Notes under the pieces: model-generated
The model's input: the letters and a program-made list of their open reading frames with translations, nothing else
The model's database searches: none
Told to the model about the DNA's origin: nothing
Position numbers and translations under genes: made by a program
In this document: positions 35,701 to 42,894 of the stretch, piece by piece
Position numbering within the stretch: position 1 is the stretch's first letter
Layout of the letters: every line of letters starts with the position of its first letter
From: UBA7330 sp043554545
GTDB lineage: Bacteria > Bacteroidota > Bacteroidia > Cytophagales > Cyclobacteriaceae
Length of the DNA: 64,000 bases
Direction: 5' to 3'
Assembly (NCBI GenBank): GCA_043554545.1
Contig: CP121337.1
Coordinates: 4,402,001 to 4,466,000, forward strand

Positions 35701-35717
35701 TTTAGAATAATTATAAA
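35701..35717 (+). promoter_or_regulatory. TTTAGAA-type operator at the TonB receptor start site
   Basis: TTTAGAA-TAA-TTATAAA, one mismatch from the perfect 7-3-7 palindromes at feoA and the response regulator gene. It sits 5 bases after the -7 element, so on the expected transcription start, where a repressor would block polymerase. Confidence 0.55.
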
Positions 35718-35727
35718 TAAAGGCCAG

Positions 35728-38160
35728 GTGATCAAGAGAATTTTTACATTTTTCGCATTCATTTATTCCCTATCAATCTATGCACAAGATTTGAAGATAG
35801 AGGGCACCGTAATAGAAGAGGGTGGAGTTTCTGCAATTCCAGGTAGTTATGTCATGCTGGAGAACACTTCATATGGCACCAGGACGGATGGCAGAGGCTA
35901 TTACCAATTAGAGGGAATCCCTGTAGGGACATATGAACTGGTAGTTACCAGCCCGGGATTCAAGAATAAAAAACAAAAAATCAGTTTGGATCAGAATGTT
36001 GTACTGGATTTCAGTATGGAGGAAAATATCATGGATTTGCCTGAATTGGTGATAGAGACCAATAGTTTATCGTTGGGAAGGATAGGCAAAAAGAAAATAC
36101 CTGGATCGGTTGAATACATTTCTGCTACGGAGCTCAAAAACTACAACTACACCAATGTTAATGATGTAATGAAAATGATTCCCGGGGTAAACATACAGGA
36201 AGAGGAAGGCTTTGGTTTACGTCCAAACATTGGTTTGAGGGGATCTGGTCTTGAGAGAAGTGCTAAGATCACCCTGATGGAAGATGGCATTTTAGCTGCA
36301 CCAGCACCCTATGCCTCACCATCTGCTTATTATTTTCCTACGATGGGAAGAATGAATAGCGTGGAAGTATTGAAAGGTGCCAGTCAGATTAGGTTCGGTC
36401 CATTTACGACCGGTGGAGCCATTAATTTAATATCTACACCTATACCAAATGATTTCACCACTAAATTCCAATTGACGGCAGGAAGCTTTGGATATAGAAA
36501 CCTGCATGCACATGTAGGTAAGAGTTTTGATCATGTAGGGTTTTTAGTGGAGACTTTCCAATATGGTGCGGATGGTTTTAAAACATTACCAGGAGGACAG
36601 GGCACCGGTTTTGATAAAAAAGATTATCAGGTGAAACTAAGGGTTAATACTAAACCAGAGAAGGAAACCTATCAATCACTAAGCTTTACCCTCGGAAGAA
36701 CCAACGAAAGGTCGAACGAAACATATCTTGGACTAGCAAAGCGCGATTTCGATGTGAATCCATATAGCAGATATGCAGCCTCACAAATGGACCAAATGAA
36801 TGCTGAGCAAACACGTTTTTCTGCTCAACATTATATTGAAGTAGCACCCTGGTTGAATATTTTAACCACCGCCTATCGAAATGATTTTGCCAGAAATTGG
36901 TATAAGCTGCAGTCCATTGCAGGTGGCCCGGGAATTACCAGTGTTTTAAATGACCCGTTAAATAATCAAAGAGCTTATGGAATTCTTCAAGGTCTTTCAG
37001 ACAGTGATTCAACCAGTTTATTTCTCAGGTCAAATAACCGGGAATATTATGCGCAGGGTATTCAGACGGTTTTTGATATTGAATTTAGTACGGGGAATGT
37101 TTTACATGATATACATATTAGTGGCAGGTTACATAAAGATCAGGAAGATCGATTTCAGTTGGAAGATGGCTATGCGATTAATGATGGAATCATGAAGCTC
37201 GTTGATCCAGGTATACCTGGATCTCAGGCCAATCGTATAGAAACAGCAAATGCATTTGCCTCCTATGTTTACTATAACCTTACCTACGGAAAAATAAGTC
37301 TTACTCCAGGTATTCGCCGTGAAGAGGTAACAATATCTAGAGATGATTATGGAAGGAATGATTTTTCTAGATCCGGTGTGAATTTATCTGAGCGGGAGAA
37401 CAATGTAATTGCCTGGCTTCCTGGATTTGGACTTAATTATACCCTGAATAGCGAATTGAATCTTTTTGGTGGGATACATCGCGGTTTTGCACCACCCGGA
37501 AGTTCTCCTAATTCCTTGCCTGAGTTGAGCAATAATTATGAAATTGGGATAAGAAAAACGAATAGTATACTTCAGGGAGCAGTGGTCTTGTTTTTGAATG
37601 ACTATGAACAGCTTTTAGGCAGGGATATTGCTGCCGGAGGAGGCCTCGGAACAGGAAATGTTTTCAATGCAGGAACAGCAGTTACAAAGGGCTTTGAGTT
37701 TCAATTGGGGGTAGATGCTTTTAGCAATCTGGAAAATAATTATTCCTTACCAATCTCTTTTGCTTATACCTTGACTGATTCAGAGTTTACACAAGCTTTT
37801 GAATCTGATTTTGAGGCCTGGGGAAATGTTGAAGTTGGTGATGAACTTCCTTACTTAGCGTCTCATCAACTATTTATGAGCGTTGGTTTGCAACAACAGG
37901 CATTCAGCCTTTTTCTCAACAGTAAATATCAAAGTGATATTCGGGTAAGTCCTGGAGCGGGATCAATTCCAGAAGAAGATTTAATCCCTGGATTTATGGT
38001 CATGGACGCTTCGGCAAGTATCTTCCTTAAACAATATTTCTCAGTGAATATATCCGTAAACAATATCTGGGATAATCAATATGCCGTTGCCAGCAGACCT
38101 ACAGGGCTAAGGCCTGGAATGCCCAGAGCCATAAACATTGGATTTAGAATGAATCTGTAA
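35728..38160 (+). CDS. TonB-dependent outer-membrane receptor, FecA-like
   Basis: About 810 residues from a GTG at 35728 preceded by AAAGG; that start gives a clean signal peptide (IKRIFTFFAFIYSLSIYAQ). A carboxypeptidase-regulatory-like domain follows (about 22-100), then the plug with LRGSGLERSAKITLMEDG, APAPYASPSAYYFP and VEVLKGASQIRFGP, then the beta-barrel ending in Phe-x-Met-x-Leu (INIGFRMNL). The plug resembles FecA, the ferric dicitrate receptor, so iron-chelate uptake is likely. Its promoter carries the two iron-island motifs described at 35626-35717. No TonB-ExbBD or periplasmic carrier is in view. Confidence 0.9.
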   Translation: MIKRIFTFFAFIYSLSIYAQDLKIEGTVIEEGGVSAIPGSYVMLENTSYGTRTDGRGYYQLEGIPVGTYELVVTSPGFKNKKQKISLDQNVVLDFSMEENIMDLPELVIETNSLSLGRIGKKKIPGSVEYISATELKNYNYTNVNDVMKMIPGVNIQEEEGFGLRPNIGLRGSGLERSAKITLMEDGILAAPAPYASPSAYYFPTMGRMNSVEVLKGASQIRFGPFTTGGAINLISTPIPNDFTTKFQLTAGSFGYRNLHAHVGKSFDHVGFLVETFQYGADGFKTLPGGQGTGFDKKDYQVKLRVNTKPEKETYQSLSFTLGRTNERSNETYLGLAKRDFDVNPYSRYAASQMDQMNAEQTRFSAQHYIEVAPWLNILTTAYRNDFARNWYKLQSIAGGPGITSVLNDPLNNQRAYGILQGLSDSDSTSLFLRSNNREYYAQGIQTVFDIEFSTGNVLHDIHISGRLHKDQEDRFQLEDGYAINDGIMKLVDPGIPGSQANRIETANAFASYVYYNLTYGKISLTPGIRREEVTISRDDYGRNDFSRSGVNLSERENNVIAWLPGFGLNYTLNSELNLFGGIHRGFAPPGSSPNSLPELSNNYEIGIRKTNSILQGAVVLFLNDYEQLLGRDIAAGGGLGTGNVFNAGTAVTKGFEFQLGVDAFSNLENNYSLPISFAYTLTDSEFTQAFESDFEAWGNVEVGDELPYLASHQLFMSVGLQQQAFSLFLNSKYQSDIRVSPGAGSIPEEDLIPGFMVMDASASIFLKQYFSVNISVNNIWDNQYAVASRPTGLRPGMPRAINIGFRMNL

Positions 38161-38384
38161 TCCTAATGAGGCCAACATTAATTTGTAGATAAGAGAATCA
38201 AAGAAAGATGTTGAAAACAGGTTGCAGAACGAATTAGTCAGAACTAATACATTGCAAACCAGTATTCCTCATAGATTAAGTCGCTAAAAGAAGAGGATAA
38301 ATAGTGTGGGATTGAGTCCAGGAAAGTGCAGTGAAAAATTTGAGGGTTTCTCAAGCGGACTTTTTGGAAATAAAAAAAGAGAAC

Positions 38385-38391
38385 TGGAATG
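38385..38391 (-). terminator. Intrinsic terminator after ferritin (loop; stems 38375-38384 and 38392-38401)
   Basis: AAAAGAGAAC (38375-38384) pairs perfectly with GTTCTCTTTT (38392-38401) around a 7-base loop. Read on the - strand it is followed by a T-run, so it ends the ferritin transcript. It also faces the TonB receptor gene. The rest of the 264-base gap before it (38161-38424) holds no gene or recognisable site. Confidence 0.8.
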
Positions 38392-38424
38392 GTTCTCTTT
38401 TAATTCTATTTCCCCCGAAAGGAA

Positions 38425-38961
38425 TTAAACTTCTTCTTCTGACTCGTAACTAATTCCAAGTACGCGTTCTTCAATCATGCCAATAGAAAGCTTATCTTCT
38501 CCATATAAATCAAAAAGCTCAAGACATCTCCTGGCAACATATTCTTCTTCTATCTGTTCCTGAACGAACCAACGGAGAAATTCTTCAGTGGCAATATCTC
38601 CTGCTTTCCTGGTTAATCGTACCATGTCATGAATGGAATCGGTAACAGAGATTTCACTTTCTAATGCTTTTTCAAAAACCTCTTTTAGAGATGAAAATTC
38701 ATGCTCGACCTCACCAATTGCTGGTGAAATAGCTTCCGCTTCCATGTTGGTCAGATAGTGAAAAAATTTCAGCTGATGTTTACGTTCTTCATCAGATTGT
38801 GAAAAAAAGAATTTTGCACAATTATCATATCCTTTGATTTCACACCAAGCAGCCATGGCTAAATAAGCGGATGAGGATCTGGCCTCAATTTTAATTTGCT
38901 TATTAATACTTTCTACGATTTCAGTTTTTAGAACAGATTGTCTTCGAATGATGTCCTTCAT
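38425..38961 (-). CDS. ftnA: Ferritin
   Basis: 178 residues. The four-helix ferritin fold is clear: EARSSSAYLAMAAWCEIKGYD (split, about 27-48), FFFSQSDEERKHQLKFFHYL (about 52-71), then EVFEKALESEISVTDSIHDMVRLTRKAG and EEFLRWFVQEQIEEEYVARR. The diiron ligands Glu (E27-type), E in DEERKH and the His, and E in EALESE/EEQIEEE are kept, so iron oxidation and storage should work. The gene before it on the same strand (39046-39423) starts at a dyad-bearing promoter and lies 84 bases upstream, so they may be one transcript, which would place ferritin under the same control as iron uptake. Confidence 0.95.
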   Translation of the reverse strand: MKDIIRRQSVLKTEIVESINKQIKIEARSSSAYLAMAAWCEIKGYDNCAKFFFSQSDEERKHQLKFFHYLTNMEAEAISPAIGEVEHEFSSLKEVFEKALESEISVTDSIHDMVRLTRKAGDIATEEFLRWFVQEQIEEEYVARRCLELFDLYGEDKLSIGMIEERVLGISYESEEEV

Positions 38962-39045
38962 AATTTAGTTTAAGGTTTTGAATTTAAAATGATCAATACT
39001 GGGCGTTCAATTAAGCAGTAATTGAGAGATAAGAAGGAGCAGGTT

Positions 39046-39423
39046 TTAGCAAAACTTCCTTAAGATTTCCCGATGAATAAGGCTGTTTAATTCCAACATA
39101 GTAAAAGTACCTGCTAATAGTTCTCTTAATTCAAGAACCTCAAAAACCGTTAAAATGAACAATCGATTACAATGAGGCATATTGATTATTTCAATGTCTG
39201 GAGTTTCACTATCCAGCAATGATGTCAAATCAATATTCTGAATCTTTCTTCGAAAAGAAATTAGCTCACAAGCCCTGAATGCGAAAACTTCTTTTTGAAA
39301 ATTCAGCAGGTATTTTTCAAGACTATCTGACTGGGAAATCCGAGAATTGGAAGTTTCAAAAAGGACTTCTTGATCATCTTTATTGATATTCATTGAAACC
39401 TGATTGATTAAATTTTTGGACAT
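39046..39423 (-). CDS. Hypothetical protein linked to the iron island, 125 residues
   Basis: Unknown function. A polar N-terminus (about 1-35) is followed by a mixed domain with LEKYLLNFQKEVFAFRACELISFRRKI and NMPHCNRLFILTVFEVLELRELLAGTFTMLELNSLI (split at about 35-60 and 83-117). The second part resembles, weakly, the end of the DUF6686 family that I recall near feo genes, but the usual Cys residues are missing; Cys52, Cys85 and Cys125 are the only ones. No signal peptide. Its promoter at 39583-39630 has the 18-base dyad but not the TTTAGAA operator, and ferritin follows after 84 bases, so it could be an iron-storage or sensing accessory. Confidence 0.7.
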   Translation of the reverse strand: MSKNLINQVSMNINKDDQEVLFETSNSRISQSDSLEKYLLNFQKEVFAFRACELISFRRKIQNIDLTSLLDSETPDIEIINMPHCNRLFILTVFEVLELRELLAGTFTMLELNSLIHREILRKFC

Positions 39424-39582
39424 TTTTTACAGTGTCTACCTTTCTTTTTATACTTCTTACAACATTTTTTGAAAATGCATTCATCCGAATGCCCAAAGAT
39501 GTTGTTCCCATCCAAGATGTGAAAATTGCTTTCTTTTTCCTGATTTAAATAATCTTTCAATATTTTTTAGCTTAACCAAGTT

Positions 39583-39630
39583 CAAAGCTGGTCTTTAAAA
39601 TTCAAAATATCAATCGCTATCTCTAGCGAA
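39583..39630 (-). promoter_or_regulatory. Promoter with -33-edge dyad for the gene at 39046-39423
   Basis: Read on the - strand: dyad TTCGCTA-GAGA-TAGCGAT (39613-39630), whose last T starts the -33 TTG (39611-39613), then 20 bases, then CAGCTTTG (39583-39590, one mismatch to TAnnTTTG). The inner arms TCGCTA/TAGCGA are a perfect 6-4-6 repeat. The leader to the ATG at 39423 would be about 150 bases. No TTTAGAA palindrome is present. Confidence 0.5.
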
Positions 39631-39636
39631 TTGAAA

Positions 39637-39654
39637 GTCACTACAACTAGCTAG
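39637..39654 (-). promoter_or_regulatory. Upstream 18-base dyad of the 39046-39423 promoter
   Basis: On the - strand CTAGCTA-GTTG-TAGTGAC. It is 24 bases upstream of the promoter-proximal copy and overlaps the stop codon of the FeoB-associated gene. Its spacer GTTG equals the spacer of the perfect dyad at 35626 read on its other strand. Confidence 0.5.
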
Positions 39655-39793
39655 GTTGATTTTTGATTATTTGATTTGCTGCACACTTTTCACACCCTGG
39701 TTGCTTTTTGCCTGAAACAGAGTTGTAGAAACGGCGAAATAAAATAGTGCTCGCAACAACGAAAAGTCCAATAACCAGAATAAGTTGAAACAT
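39647..39793 (-). CDS. FeoB-associated Cys-rich membrane protein
   Basis: 48 residues from the ATG at 39793, which shares its A with the feoB stop (TAATG). One N-terminal membrane helix (LILVIGLFVVASTILF) is followed by a basic stretch and a GCEKCAAN CxxC motif, the mark of this small family that follows feoB in many Bacteroidota. Its role is thought to be in ferrous iron transport, perhaps as a FeoC stand-in; that is inference from position. Longer readings upstream exist in this frame but would lie inside feoB. Confidence 0.85.
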   Translation of the reverse strand: MFQLILVIGLFVVASTILFRRFYNSVSGKKQPGCEKCAANQIIKNQPS

Positions 39794-41757
39794 TAGCTTA
39801 AAATTTGATAAGTGATCAATGCGGCTAAATAAGCCATAGCTGTCATATAAATAAGCTGAATTAGTGGCCACTTCCAATGTTTTGTTTCTCTGAGTACAAT
39901 GGCCAAAGTACTCATGCATTGCATAGCGAATGCATAAAATACCATCAAAGAAAGCCCCGAAGCTAAATTGTATACTGGCATCCCAGTTTCTCTGTTTATC
40001 TCATTTCTCATGCGTTGAATCAATGTTTGATCTGCTTCAAAATTTTCACCTACACTGTAGATAGTAGCCATTGAGCCAACAAAAACTTCTCGGGCTGCAA
40101 AAGAGGTGATCAATGCAATGCCTATCTGCCAGTTATAACCCAAAGGCCGGATAACAGGTTCAATCGAATGACCTAAAATTCCAATGTAAGAATTGGATAA
40201 ACTTACAGAGGCGACTTCTTTTTCATAAGCGACTATTTGTTCCTCATTTTGAGGTTCTGGAATTTGATTGATAGCGTCCTCTATGCGATCACCAGGCCCA
40301 AAGGAGGCTAAAACCCACAGGATAATGGATATGGAAAAGATTACTTTACCGGCATCAAAAACAAAAATTCGCACCTTCTCCCAAAGGGTTACTCCCAGGT
40401 TTGCCCACCTGGGTGTACGATAGAAAGGGAGCTCCATAACCAAAAAACTTTTTTGTTTAGCACGGATGATCCACTTAAACGCGATGGCTGCCAATAACGC
40501 TCCAAAAAGACCAATTACATACATGGCCAATAAGGCAATTCCTTTCAAATTGAAAATCCCGATGGTTTGGTCAGGGATTACAAGTGCAATAAGTAAGGTG
40601 TACACTGGAAGTCTTGCACTGCAACTCATCAATGGAGTGACCATAATGGTAATCAGACGTTCTTTCCAGTTTTCGATTGTACGAGTGGACATGATGGCAG
40701 GTATTGCACACGCGACAGCCGAAATCAAAGGAACAACACTTCTGCCATTCAACCCAAAAGGTCTCATCAGCCTATCCATGATAAAAACTACACGGGCCAT
40801 ATAGCCTGTTTCTTCCAAAATAAAGATGAAAGCAAATAACAAGGTGATTTGAGGGATGAAGATCAATACGCCACCTAATCCCGGGATGATACCCTCTGCG
40901 ATCAGGTCTGTTAAGGTTCCGGCTGGTAAATTATTAAAGACCCACTGACTCAGTGTTAGAAAGAGTGAGTCGATTAGGTCCATTGGCCACTCTGCCCAAG
41001 CATAGATTGCTTGAAATATCAGGAATAATACGCCAAGAAAAATGACAAAACCGAAAATTGGATGTGTTAGAATTTTATCTGCGATTCGGTGTCTATTGAT
41101 CATCGAACCTTTCATGGGGATGTTTTTAATAACAAACTTTAAAATCCCATTTATTTTTCGGTAGCGTTCTTCTACTAATTCCTTTTGTCTGTTGCGATCG
41201 GTAATCAAAAACCTACCCTCTTCGAATTCCTCACCAATAAATGGAGTCTTGGCAGGATAAGGCTCTTCATTTACGATTCCCTCAATAAGTTCCTCCATGC
41301 CTTTTCCATTTCGGGCATTAACGGGAAATACCTTTACACCACCTAGTAATTCACTTAACTTATCATAATCTATAGAAAGTCCTTTCTTGGCAGCAATATC
41401 CGACATGTTTAATGCCAGGATCACCGGCACGCCGAGATCCATTACCTGTGTGAATAAAAGAAGATTTCTTTCCAGGTTGGAGGCATCTGCTACTACCACA
41501 ATTCTATCCGGATAGTCAGGGTTGCTACTGTCTCTAAGGATTTCATAAACGACTTCTTCATCCTGTGTTTTAGGATATAGGCTGTAGATACCAGGAAGGT
41601 CGAGTACGGCATGATCGCCAGTACTTGTTTTTAGAATTCCAGTCTTTTTGTCTACAGTGACTCCTGGAAAGTTCCCAATCTTTTGATTGAGTCCAGTGAA
41701 TCGATTGAAAATGGAAGTTTTACCGGAGTTGGGATTTCCAACTAATGATATTTTCAT
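39793..41757 (-). CDS. feoB: Ferrous iron transport protein FeoB
   Basis: 654 residues, slightly short for FeoB (about 700-770). The N-terminal G domain has GNPNSGKTSIFNRFTG (about 7-22), DLPGIYSLYP (about 53-62) and ALNMSD (about 114-119, the NxxD motif). The membrane domain from about 230 has the two Gate regions, SAVACAIPAIMSTRTIENWKERL (split near 345-367) with its Cys, and ITSFAAREVFVGSMATIYSVG near 555. It imports Fe2+ across the inner membrane. feoA precedes it by 1 base and the Cys-rich gene overlaps its stop, so all three form one operon under the feoA promoter. Confidence 0.97.
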   Translation of the reverse strand: MKISLVGNPNSGKTSIFNRFTGLNQKIGNFPGVTVDKKTGILKTSTGDHAVLDLPGIYSLYPKTQDEEVVYEILRDSSNPDYPDRIVVVADASNLERNLLLFTQVMDLGVPVILALNMSDIAAKKGLSIDYDKLSELLGGVKVFPVNARNGKGMEELIEGIVNEEPYPAKTPFIGEEFEEGRFLITDRNRQKELVEERYRKINGILKFVIKNIPMKGSMINRHRIADKILTHPIFGFVIFLGVLFLIFQAIYAWAEWPMDLIDSLFLTLSQWVFNNLPAGTLTDLIAEGIIPGLGGVLIFIPQITLLFAFIFILEETGYMARVVFIMDRLMRPFGLNGRSVVPLISAVACAIPAIMSTRTIENWKERLITIMVTPLMSCSARLPVYTLLIALVIPDQTIGIFNLKGIALLAMYVIGLFGALLAAIAFKWIIRAKQKSFLVMELPFYRTPRWANLGVTLWEKVRIFVFDAGKVIFSISIILWVLASFGPGDRIEDAINQIPEPQNEEQIVAYEKEVASVSLSNSYIGILGHSIEPVIRPLGYNWQIGIALITSFAAREVFVGSMATIYSVGENFEADQTLIQRMRNEINRETGMPVYNLASGLSLMVFYAFAMQCMSTLAIVLRETKHWKWPLIQLIYMTAMAYLAALITYQILS

Positions 41758-41758
41758 C

Positions 41759-41974
41759 CTATTGAACTTCTACCAATGATGCCTCTTCTTTACGAAGAGA
41801 TAGTGTATAGCCATCGATGTCAATCGCTATTGGATCACCAAAGGGTGCTTTGAAAACTATTGATATCGTCTTGCCTGGATACAAACCCATATCTACTAAT
41901 TTGGATGTAAGTCCGTTTTCAGTAAGACGCTGAATGACTCCCTTTTGATCGATTTTTAAGTTATCAAGTGTCAA
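41759..41974 (-). CDS. feoA: Ferrous iron transport protein FeoA
   Basis: 71 residues, an SH3-like FeoA domain: TLDNLKIDQKGVIQ, LVDMGLYPGKTISIVFKAPFGDPIAI and a C-terminal strand. FeoA helps FeoB assemble or regulates its GTPase. The start is a TTG at 41974: upstream in frame there is no ATG before a stop, and TLDNLK is the normal N-terminus. It is followed after 1 base by feoB. Its promoter combines the 18-base dyad with the TTTAGAA operator, so it should be under both controls. Confidence 0.93.
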   Translation of the reverse strand: MTLDNLKIDQKGVIQRLTENGLTSKLVDMGLYPGKTISIVFKAPFGDPIAIDIDGYTLSLRKEEASLVEVQ

Positions 41975-41997
41975 AGTAGTTCTTTTAAAATGATTTA

Positions 41998-42014
41998 TTT
42001 AGAATGGTTCTAAA
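41998..42014 (-). promoter_or_regulatory. TTTAGAA-type operator at the feoA start site
   Basis: TTTAGAA-CCA-TTCTAAA on the - strand (TTTAGAATGGTTCTAAA on +), a perfect 7-3-7 palindrome, 4 bases after the feoA -7 element. It covers the expected transcription start. Confidence 0.65.
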
Positions 42015-42018
42015 AATA

Positions 42019-42067
42019 CAAATTTAACCTACAGGACTATGTAATTGCAATAGCTATATCTAGTGAT
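42019..42067 (-). promoter_or_regulatory. feoA promoter with -33-edge dyad
   Basis: On the - strand: dyad ATCACTA-GATA-TAGCTAT (42050-42067), whose last T begins the -33 TTG (42048-42050), then 21 bases, then TAAATTTG (42019-42026), an exact TAnnTTTG. The promoter lies between the response regulator stop at 42083 and feoA. Confidence 0.65.
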
Positions 42068-42082
42068 TAATTATGATTTTTA

Positions 42083-42721
42083 TCAGGCCTTAACAAGTCC
42101 TGTCTCCAAGGCATAAACAATTAATTCTGTAGGAGATTTCAAGTTTAATTTTTTCAAAATATTCTTTCTGTGTGAATTGATCGTATGAACACTGACAAAA
42201 AGCTCATCTGCGATTTCTACAGTTTTGAATCCTTTGGTGATTAACTTCAAAACCTCAAATTCTCTTTGAGACAACGTGGTGGGATCACAATTGACATCTT
42301 TATCAACATCCTGATCCATGAGCGCATCCAACACGCTGTTGCAGTAAAATCGGGTGTTTTTAGAAACAGACTTAATGGCATTGAGAATTTCGTCCTTACT
42401 ACAACTTTTGGTTACAATACCTTTGATTCCCAGGTCCAGGAGTGTCTGAATTTTTTCTTTTTTGTTTTCGTTGGTGACAATTAGCAGTTTGGTTTTATTC
42501 AAATCAATGACATCTTTCATCAAAGCAAGATTGTCAGGATCATTGCTTTGATAGTCCATGATCAAAACGTTTGGATCCAGAGATTGGGCTTTTTCAAGGA
42601 TCATCTTTGAACTGTCTATTGTTCCAACTAATGAAAGCGCTGGATCAGTTTCAATCATGCGGATCAATCCCTCTCTGGTCAGGTATTGAAAATCGGAAAT
42701 GAGGACACTAATCTGCTTCAT
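42083..42721 (-). CDS. NarL/LuxR-type response regulator, orphan
   Basis: 212 residues: a receiver domain (about 4-120) and a LuxR-type helix-turn-helix (about 148-212; LSQREFEVLKLITKG, then TVEIADELFVSVHTINSHRKNILKKLNL). The phosphorylatable Asp56 in VLIMDYQ and Lys105 in IVTKS are kept; the acidic pocket has Asp10 but the usual neighbour is Ser9. No histidine kinase is in the window. It lies upstream of feoA on the same strand (108 bases) and its own promoter carries the TTTAGAA operator of the feo and receptor promoters. It is therefore a candidate activator for the 18-base dyads. That binding is inference. Confidence 0.9.
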   Translation of the reverse strand: MKQISVLISDFQYLTREGLIRMIETDPALSLVGTIDSSKMILEKAQSLDPNVLIMDYQSNDPDNLALMKDVIDLNKTKLLIVTNENKKEKIQTLLDLGIKGIVTKSCSKDEILNAIKSVSKNTRFYCNSVLDALMDQDVDKDVNCDPTTLSQREFEVLKLITKGFKTVEIADELFVSVHTINSHRKNILKKLNLKSPTELIVYALETGLVKA

Positions 42722-42723
42722 TA

Positions 42724-42751
42724 TTTAGAATCGTTCTAAACTACAAACCTA
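42724..42751 (-). promoter_or_regulatory. Response regulator promoter: -7 element and TTTAGAA operator
   Basis: On the - strand TAGGTTTG (42744-42751) fits TAnnTTTG exactly; 3 bases later is the perfect palindrome TTTAGAA-CGA-TTCTAAA (42724-42740), 2 bases before the ATG. No 18-base dyad is seen upstream, so the gene appears to be under the repressor-type site only. Confidence 0.6.
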
Positions 42752-42894
42752 ATACCATTTAATCTAATATGTTTTCAATCCATTCGATTTTCTTCTATCT
42801 CTTCGAGAAAAGATTAATAATTTCTTCAGATATGCTTAATCTGATCAAAAAGTGAGCAGGTTTGAATAATTTTATGTCATAAAAACAGATAACA

